A stretch of 64,000 nt of DNA from Corallococcus macrosporus (GTDB taxonomy: Bacteria; Myxococcota; Myxococcia; Myxococcales; Myxococcaceae): contig NZ_JAFIMU010000006.1 in assembly GCF_017302985.1 (NCBI RefSeq), positions 310,001 through 374,000 of the forward strand, given 5' to 3'. Position 1 is the stretch's first letter. Each line of letters opens with the position of its first letter. The notes below the pieces were generated by a model. That model was not told the origin of the DNA, made no database searches, and was given only the letters and a program-made list of their open reading frames with translations. Below, piece after piece: positions 60,841 to 64,000 of the stretch. The translations under genes were made by a program, and so were the position numbers.

Positions 60841-61767
60841 ATGGCTGCCTTCCTGCCCCACGACGTCGTCTCCGCGCACGGGAACCTGCAACGGCTCGTG
60901 CGCGAGCTGGAGGCGGCGCTCACGGAGGGCCTGCATGAGCGCGTGCAGGTCCCGCTGCGCGTCGCCGTCCCCTCCGCCACCCGGCACGCCGCGTTCGTGT
61001 CGATGCCGGCCGTGTCGGAGCACCTGGGCCTCTACATCAACAAGGTCGCGACCCTGTTCGAGCGGGCCGCGACGGAGCCGCTGCCCACCATGAACGGCGT
61101 GGTGGCGGCGTTCTCCACGCGCACGGGGGAGCTGCTCGCGCTGCTGGATGGCGCGGCGGTGACGGAGCTCAAGTGCGCCGCCGTGTCCGCGCTCGTCACC
61201 GACCTCTGCGCGCGCACGGATGCGCGGACGCTGGCGGTGGCGGGGGCTGGCGCGCAGGCCCGTCAGCAGGTGGCGGCGGTCCGCGCGGTCCGCCCCATCC
61301 AGGAGGTGCGGGTCTGGGCGCGCAACACGGCCCGGCGCGGCGCGTTCGCGGCGGAGCTGCGCGCATCGCTGGGCGTGGCGGTGCACGTCGTCGCCTGCGC
61401 CTCGCTGGATGAAGCCATCCGGGGCGCGGACGTGATTGGCACCGCCACGTCATCGAAGAAACCGCTGGGGAGCTTCGAGGGCCTTACCCCCAGCGTGCAC
61501 ATCAACTGCATGGGTGGACACACCGTGGAGACGCGGGAGGTGCCGCTCGAACTGCTGCGCTCATCGACGGTCATCGTCGAGGACCTGGCCACGGCGCTCG
61601 CGGAGGCCGGGCCGGTCCACGAGAGCGCCATCACCCTGGGGCAGCTCGTGCGCAGGGACAGCGGCCCCCTGCGTGCGGGCCGCACCGTCTTCAGCTCCAC
61701 GGGCCATGCGTTCCTCGACGTCCTCACGGTCGCGCACGTGCTGCGCGAGCTGGAACTGATTCATTGA
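60841..61767 (+). CDS. Ornithine cyclodeaminase/mu-crystallin family protein
   Basis: A 308-aa NAD(P)-dependent enzyme. The mu-crystallin pattern is visible: an N-terminal substrate domain with LYINKVATLFERAATEPLPTMNG and LLALLDGAAVTELKCAAVSALVTDLCARTD, and the Rossmann segment LAVAGAGAQARQQVAAVRAV. VIGTATSSKKP is the usual end of the fold. Members deaminate ornithine to proline or reduce imines (for example in N-alkyl amino acid or diaminopropionate synthesis). Here an imine reductase acting after the oxoamine synthase is possible. GGAGGAG lies 9 nt ahead of the ATG. Confidence 0.88.
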   Translation: MAAFLPHDVVSAHGNLQRLVRELEAALTEGLHERVQVPLRVAVPSATRHAAFVSMPAVSEHLGLYINKVATLFERAATEPLPTMNGVVAAFSTRTGELLALLDGAAVTELKCAAVSALVTDLCARTDARTLAVAGAGAQARQQVAAVRAVRPIQEVRVWARNTARRGAFAAELRASLGVAVHVVACASLDEAIRGADVIGTATSSKKPLGSFEGLTPSVHINCMGGHTVETREVPLELLRSSTVIVEDLATALAEAGPVHESAITLGQLVRRDSGPLRAGRTVFSSTGHAFLDVLTVAHVLRELELIH

Positions 61768-61781
61768 ACCTGGAGGAGCAC

Positions 61782-62753
61782 ATGATGAAGGAGTTGCCCC
61801 GAATCGATTTGACGTCCGCGACGCCAGGGTCCGAAGCCGAGCGCCGGGCGGCGTTCGAGATCGACCGGGCCTGCAAGCAGGTGGGCTTCTTCACCCTGAG
61901 CGGCCACGGCATCGCGCCGGCCGTCTTCGAAGACGTCTATGCCCTGTCACGGGCCTTCTTCCGCCAGCCGCTGGAGGCGAAGAACCGCTGCCGGTTGCAG
62001 TCCGGCTTCACCATGGCCGCGGACGACTACACGCCCTACGGCTACAGCGGCATGCTGGAGGAGAACGCCTTCGCGTACATGGGCCGCAAGGGGTTGCCCA
62101 GCGACTACGTGGAGAAGTTCAGCGTGGGCCGGCTCATCGAGGACGACAGTGCGAGCCTGCCGTTCAGCGCGGACGCGGAAGGACAGAGGCTGCGCTCGGC
62201 GCTCAAGGCGTACTTCCGCGAGTGCGAGGCGCTGACGTCCCGGCTCACGGAGCTGTTCAGCATCGCGCTGGACCTGCCCCGGGACTTCTTCGCGAAGAAG
62301 ACGTCCGCGTCCAACGACTCGCTCCGCTCCCTGCTCTATCCCCAGCTCAGCCCGGAGCTCGTCAACGATCAGGGCATGGGCGAGCACACGGACGGGACGC
62401 TGCTGACGGTCCTGGCGCAGACAGGCCCCGGCATCCAGGTGAAGGAGCGCGGGGGCACGTGGATCACCCCCACGCTGGAGCGGCGCGACCACCTCATCGT
62501 CAACATCGGAGACCTGATGGCCCGGTGGGCCAACGACGAATACGTCTCCACCCCGCACCGGGTCGTGCTGCACGGTGGCGAGCGCCAGTCCCTGGCGTTC
62601 TTCAAGCTCGCCAACGACGACGCGCTCATCGAGTGCTTCCCCAAGTTCTGCAAGGACACGCCCGCGAAGTACGAGCCCGTCGTCTACAAGGCCTTCTCCC
62701 TCCAGAAGATGAACGCGCTGTTCGGTGTCGGCGGCGACGCCGGACGCTCCTGA
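61782..62753 (+). CDS. Isopenicillin-N-synthase-like Fe(II) dioxygenase
   Basis: A 323-aa protein of the 2OG/Fe(II) superfamily, DIOX_N plus 2OG-FeII_Oxy domains. N-terminal DIOX_N segment: RACKQVGFFTLSGHGIAP. Metal ligands: MGEHTDGTLLTVL with His202 and Asp204, and TPHRV with His259; GERQSLAFF with Arg268 and Ser270 is the 2OG-binding RxS motif. All four are intact. These enzymes hydroxylate, desaturate or cyclise. GGAGGAG at 61772-61778 sets the start at 61782 or 61785; a TTG at 61764 is also open. Directly between the OCD-like gene and the ATP-grasp-like gene. Confidence 0.9.
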   Translation: MMKELPRIDLTSATPGSEAERRAAFEIDRACKQVGFFTLSGHGIAPAVFEDVYALSRAFFRQPLEAKNRCRLQSGFTMAADDYTPYGYSGMLEENAFAYMGRKGLPSDYVEKFSVGRLIEDDSASLPFSADAEGQRLRSALKAYFRECEALTSRLTELFSIALDLPRDFFAKKTSASNDSLRSLLYPQLSPELVNDQGMGEHTDGTLLTVLAQTGPGIQVKERGGTWITPTLERRDHLIVNIGDLMARWANDEYVSTPHRVVLHGGERQSLAFFKLANDDALIECFPKFCKDTPAKYEPVVYKAFSLQKMNALFGVGGDAGRS

Positions 62754-62761
62754 GGCCACCC

Positions 62762-64000
62762 ATGATCGGTGAATTCAACGAAGCGTTCCTCGCCGCCCTG
62801 GAAGAGGGGTGGACGCCCGCGCGTGACGCCACGGCGCAGGCGAGCACGATCGCGGCGATCCACGACCTGGACTCGCCCATGTACGAGAAGAGCCAGTTCG
62901 CGCACCCGCTCCTCTTCAGCCAGGCGGAGTTCGTGGAGCTGAGCCAGGCGTGCCGCGCCCTGCTCTCCGCGCAGCTGAAGCTGATCCACCACCTCATCGG
63001 CACGCGTTCGCGGGAGGGGCTGCTCGACCTGCTGCGGATGCCCCGGCACCTCGCGCGCTTCATCCACTGGGACAACCTTCGCCACGGCGACGCGACGATT
63101 GGCCGCATGGACATCGTGCCCACGCGGCAGGGGTACTTCTTCTGCGAGTTCAACATCTTCCCCGGCGTGGGCGGCGGTGAAGCCTACGAAGGCTCGCGCG
63201 CGGCCACCGAGGCGCTGGGTTTTCCCCGCGCCGGGTTGATGGGCAGTCCCCTGCGGGACCTCGCGCTGCTGTACGCGGAGGAGTGCCGGAAGCGGGAGCT
63301 GCGCCGGGTGGTGATCCTCGATTCGCGGGGGCACTCGGGCCTGGGCTACCCGCGCCAGGAGTACCTGAAGCGTTACCTCGAGGAGCTGAACCCGGGCGTG
63401 CCGGTCCACATCCTCGACGAGGTGAGCTACCCGGAGGCCTGGCTGAAGCGGGATGAGGCGGAGCGCACGCTCATCCACCGCATGTTCACCTACGAGGAGG
63501 TCACGGATCACTTCGTGTTCCTGGAGAAGCTCTGGGCGAGCGGCGCGGTGCTCACCAACGGCTTCGAACCGGAGCTGCGGATGAGCAAGCGATTCCTCGC
63601 GCTGCTGTGCGAGCCGGGCCATCAGGCGCTGTTCAGCGAGGACGAGGTGTCCGCCATCCGGAAGTACCTTCCGCCTGCCTTCTCGCTGTCGGAGGAGAAC
63701 CTGGCGGGCGCGCTGCGCGACAAGGCCGGGCTCGTCTTCAAGATCGACGACAGCAGCTCCTACGGCGGCAGCGGTGTGCTGATGGGGACGGACTGGTCCC
63801 CAGAGGAGCTGGAGCGGAAGCTGCGCGAGCCGGGCGTCGAGCGGTGGATCTGCCAGCGCGTCGTGGAGGCGGAGACCGTCCGGCTGCGCGCGGGCGGTGA
63901 CTCAGCCCCGGAGGAGTACCGGCTGGTGCTGGGCTTCTACTCCTACGGCGGCAGGACGAACGGCTTCCTGGTGCGCGGCAGCCGCACTTCCAAGGTGGTG
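62762..64000 (+). CDS. Possible circularly permuted ATP-grasp ligase, partial
   Basis: 413 residues are visible and the gene runs off the right edge. No family is certain. FFCEFNIFPGVGGGEAYEGSR (about 129-149) looks like the metal-binding strand of ATP-grasp enzymes, and VFKIDDSSSYGGSGVLMG (about 324-341) like a flexible Gly-rich ATP loop; ERWICQRVVEAETV (about 360-373) and RLVLGFYSYGGRTNGFLVRGSRTSK follow. These resemble circularly permuted ATP-grasp proteins such as glutathionylspermidine-synthase-like ligases, which make amide bonds. In the cluster it would attach an amino acid or amine to the acyl product. The start ATG at 62762 is 9 bp after the dioxygenase stop. Confidence 0.72.
   Translation, partial: MIGEFNEAFLAALEEGWTPARDATAQASTIAAIHDLDSPMYEKSQFAHPLLFSQAEFVELSQACRALLSAQLKLIHHLIGTRSREGLLDLLRMPRHLARFIHWDNLRHGDATIGRMDIVPTRQGYFFCEFNIFPGVGGGEAYEGSRAATEALGFPRAGLMGSPLRDLALLYAEECRKRELRRVVILDSRGHSGLGYPRQEYLKRYLEELNPGVPVHILDEVSYPEAWLKRDEAERTLIHRMFTYEEVTDHFVFLEKLWASGAVLTNGFEPELRMSKRFLALLCEPGHQALFSEDEVSAIRKYLPPAFSLSEENLAGALRDKAGLVFKIDDSSSYGGSGVLMGTDWSPEELERKLREPGVERWICQRVVEAETVRLRAGGDSAPEEYRLVLGFYSYGGRTNGFLVRGSRTSKVV

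Overview
The window reads as chromosome from a myxobacterium of the Myxococcus/Corallococcus type. This is inferred from very GC-rich sequence with strong third-position G/C bias, dense gene packing with many ATGA/GTGA stop-start overlaps, many lipoproteins and TPR proteins, and lineage-typical secondary-metabolism genes (type II thioesterase, Sfp-type phosphopantetheinyl transferase, a natural-product cluster). No rRNA or CRISPR array was seen; one tRNA (Val, CAC) is present.

Layout. 1-5.6 kb: the N-terminal part of cysD (reverse), a type II thioesterase, a divergent Lrp/LysE pair, a membrane protein, a PPTase and an App1-like phosphatase. 5.6-10.6 kb: a lipoprotein, then a tightly coupled four-gene set (membrane GT2 synthase, membrane coiled-coil protein, TolC-like protein, exported protein) that looks like a polysaccharide synthesis/export unit. 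10.7-15.4 kb: a ureide operon (flavoprotein, allantoinase, allantoicase, OHCU decarboxylase, HIU hydrolase) with no recognisable uricase. 15.4-34.7 kb: mostly housekeeping and envelope genes: a metallo-beta-lactamase/Rieske fusion, TerC, tRNA-Val, SCP2 protein, Hsp70, UvrD-like helicase, HEAT/TPR lipoprotein, NlpC/P60 protein, GT2, a zinc-ribbon protein with a 63-bp tandem repeat, a ComEA-like protein, aspartokinase and histidine ammonia-lyase.

34.7-42 kb is accessory: two serine hydrolases, a possible HNH-type nuclease, decayed IS5- and IS66-type transposase pieces, and a clearly lower-GC gene encoding a SIR2 NADase-like domain fused to TPR-like repeats, a candidate anti-phage effector. The IS debris and the SIR2 gene lie between two diverged direct repeats of about 67 bp (38434-38500 and 41891-41957). 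42-54 kb holds a 1689-aa TPR protein, a CinA N-domain protein, an acyl-CoA dehydrogenase, two aldo/keto reductases and an HTH regulator.

52.2-64 kb (running off the right edge) is a divergent, tightly coupled gene cluster that I read as an undescribed biosynthetic gene cluster. The left arm encodes a two-domain ketosynthase whose second domain has lost its active-site Cys and one His (KS-CLF-like), a hotdog thioesterase, an aldo/keto reductase and an MDR reductase. The right arm encodes a possible 2OG oxygenase, an HSL-type esterase, an alpha-oxoamine synthase, an ornithine-cyclodeaminase-like enzyme, an IPNS-like dioxygenase and a possible ATP-grasp ligase. A good sigma-70-like promoter (TTGACG-17-TATATC) faces the right arm. 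An acyl chain joined to an amino acid and then oxidised is a reasonable guess for the product class; its structure cannot be read from the sequence.
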